Origin: Gemmatimonadaceae bacterium
GTDB lineage: Bacteria; Gemmatimonadota; Gemmatimonadetes; Gemmatimonadales; Gemmatimonadaceae
Assembly: GCA_019689955.1 (NCBI GenBank)
Contig: JADGGM010000206.1
Location: 1-6,119, forward strand
Length of the DNA: 6,119 nucleotides
Reading direction: 5' to 3'
Shown: one piece after another, positions 6,021 through 6,119 of the stretch
Numbering within the stretch: position 1 is the stretch's first letter
How the letters are laid out: the number at the start of each line of letters is the position of its first letter
Program-made: the position numbers and the translations under genes
The notes under the pieces: model-generated
Told to the model about the DNA's origin: nothing
The model's input: the letters and a program-made list of their open reading frames with translations, nothing else
Databases searched by the model: none

Positions 6021-6067
6021 GCCGCCGGACTCAGGCGGCGGTACCATCCCATTTCCGACGGGGATGG
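6021..6067 (-). promoter_or_regulatory. Two tandem hairpins in the methyltransferase leader
   Basis: GCCGCC/GGCGGC (6021-6039, 6-bp stem, 7-nt loop) and CCATCCC/GGGATGG (6044-6067, 7-bp stem, 10-nt loop) lie 4 nt apart. On the minus strand the second hairpin places a GGAAAT (Shine-Dalgarno-like) in its loop and the candidate ATG at 6047 in its stem, so folding could mask that start. Neither has a following T-run. The DNA from 6068 to the right edge shows nothing I can assign. Confidence 0.4.
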
Positions 6068-6119
6068 CGGCGCGTCAGCTTTCCCGCGACTCTCCAGGCA
6101 TCGCGCGGCGAGACCGGCC

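Noticed and set aside
5745..6047. 100-codon minus-strand frame starting at ATG 6047 as a separate gene
   Set aside because: Most of it is an out-of-frame shadow of the methyltransferase N-terminus. Only its first 24 codons are of interest, as a possible extension if the C7 tract were one base shorter.

Overview
The window is high-GC bacterial DNA, and every gene I can support lies on the minus strand. It looks like a Gram-negative-type organism: there is a membrane-anchored TPR protein of the YfgM/CpoB-like kind beside envelope and glycan genes. I cannot name the taxon from 6 kb. The protein style and very high GC would fit Gemmatimonadota or a similar phylum, but that is a guess.

Left part (1-2949) is ordinary, very GC-rich chromosome. 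Read on the minus strand, the order is tRNA-Arg(CCT), a single-pass membrane TPR protein, a GT4-family glycosyltransferase, and a FemAB/GNAT-like acyl- or aminoacyl-transferase that overlaps the glycosyltransferase by 23 nt and runs off the left edge. The last two probably work together in making or modifying a surface glycan or cell-wall component.

The junction (2950-3513) is accessory-type DNA. Immediately 5' of the tRNA gene, beyond its TATAAT promoter element, is an open frame (2980-3345). It ends in a recognisable tyrosine-recombinase C-terminal signature (GCSSLDVVVTVYGHLV, with catalytic-type Tyr), but it is cut short, has no good start and lacks most of the domain. I read it as the relic of an integrase that brought in the neighbouring DNA. 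The next 170 bp hold only small hairpins.

Right part (3514-6119) is a two-gene restriction-modification unit with visibly lower GC than the left part. It comprises a gamma-class (TaqI/Eco57I-like) N6-adenine DNA methyltransferase and, overlapping its end by 17 nt, a 245-aa protein. That protein has a PD-(D/E)xK-like core (D82...S97-V-K99) and is very probably the cognate endonuclease. The methyltransferase is encoded first and the nuclease is translationally coupled from a GTG start, an order that lets methylation precede cutting.

The methyltransferase leader (5963-6067) is rich in structure: a 12-bp palindrome over the TTG start, a C7 tract, a small inverted repeat and two hairpins. Loss of one C would join the methyltransferase frame to an upstream ATG with a modest ribosome-binding site. 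This points to either phase variation, a homopolymer sequencing error, or coincidence.

The most interesting items are the unnamed endonuclease family, the C-tract architecture and the integrase relic on the unusual (5') side of a tRNA gene. I saw no CRISPR array, insertion sequence or rRNA.
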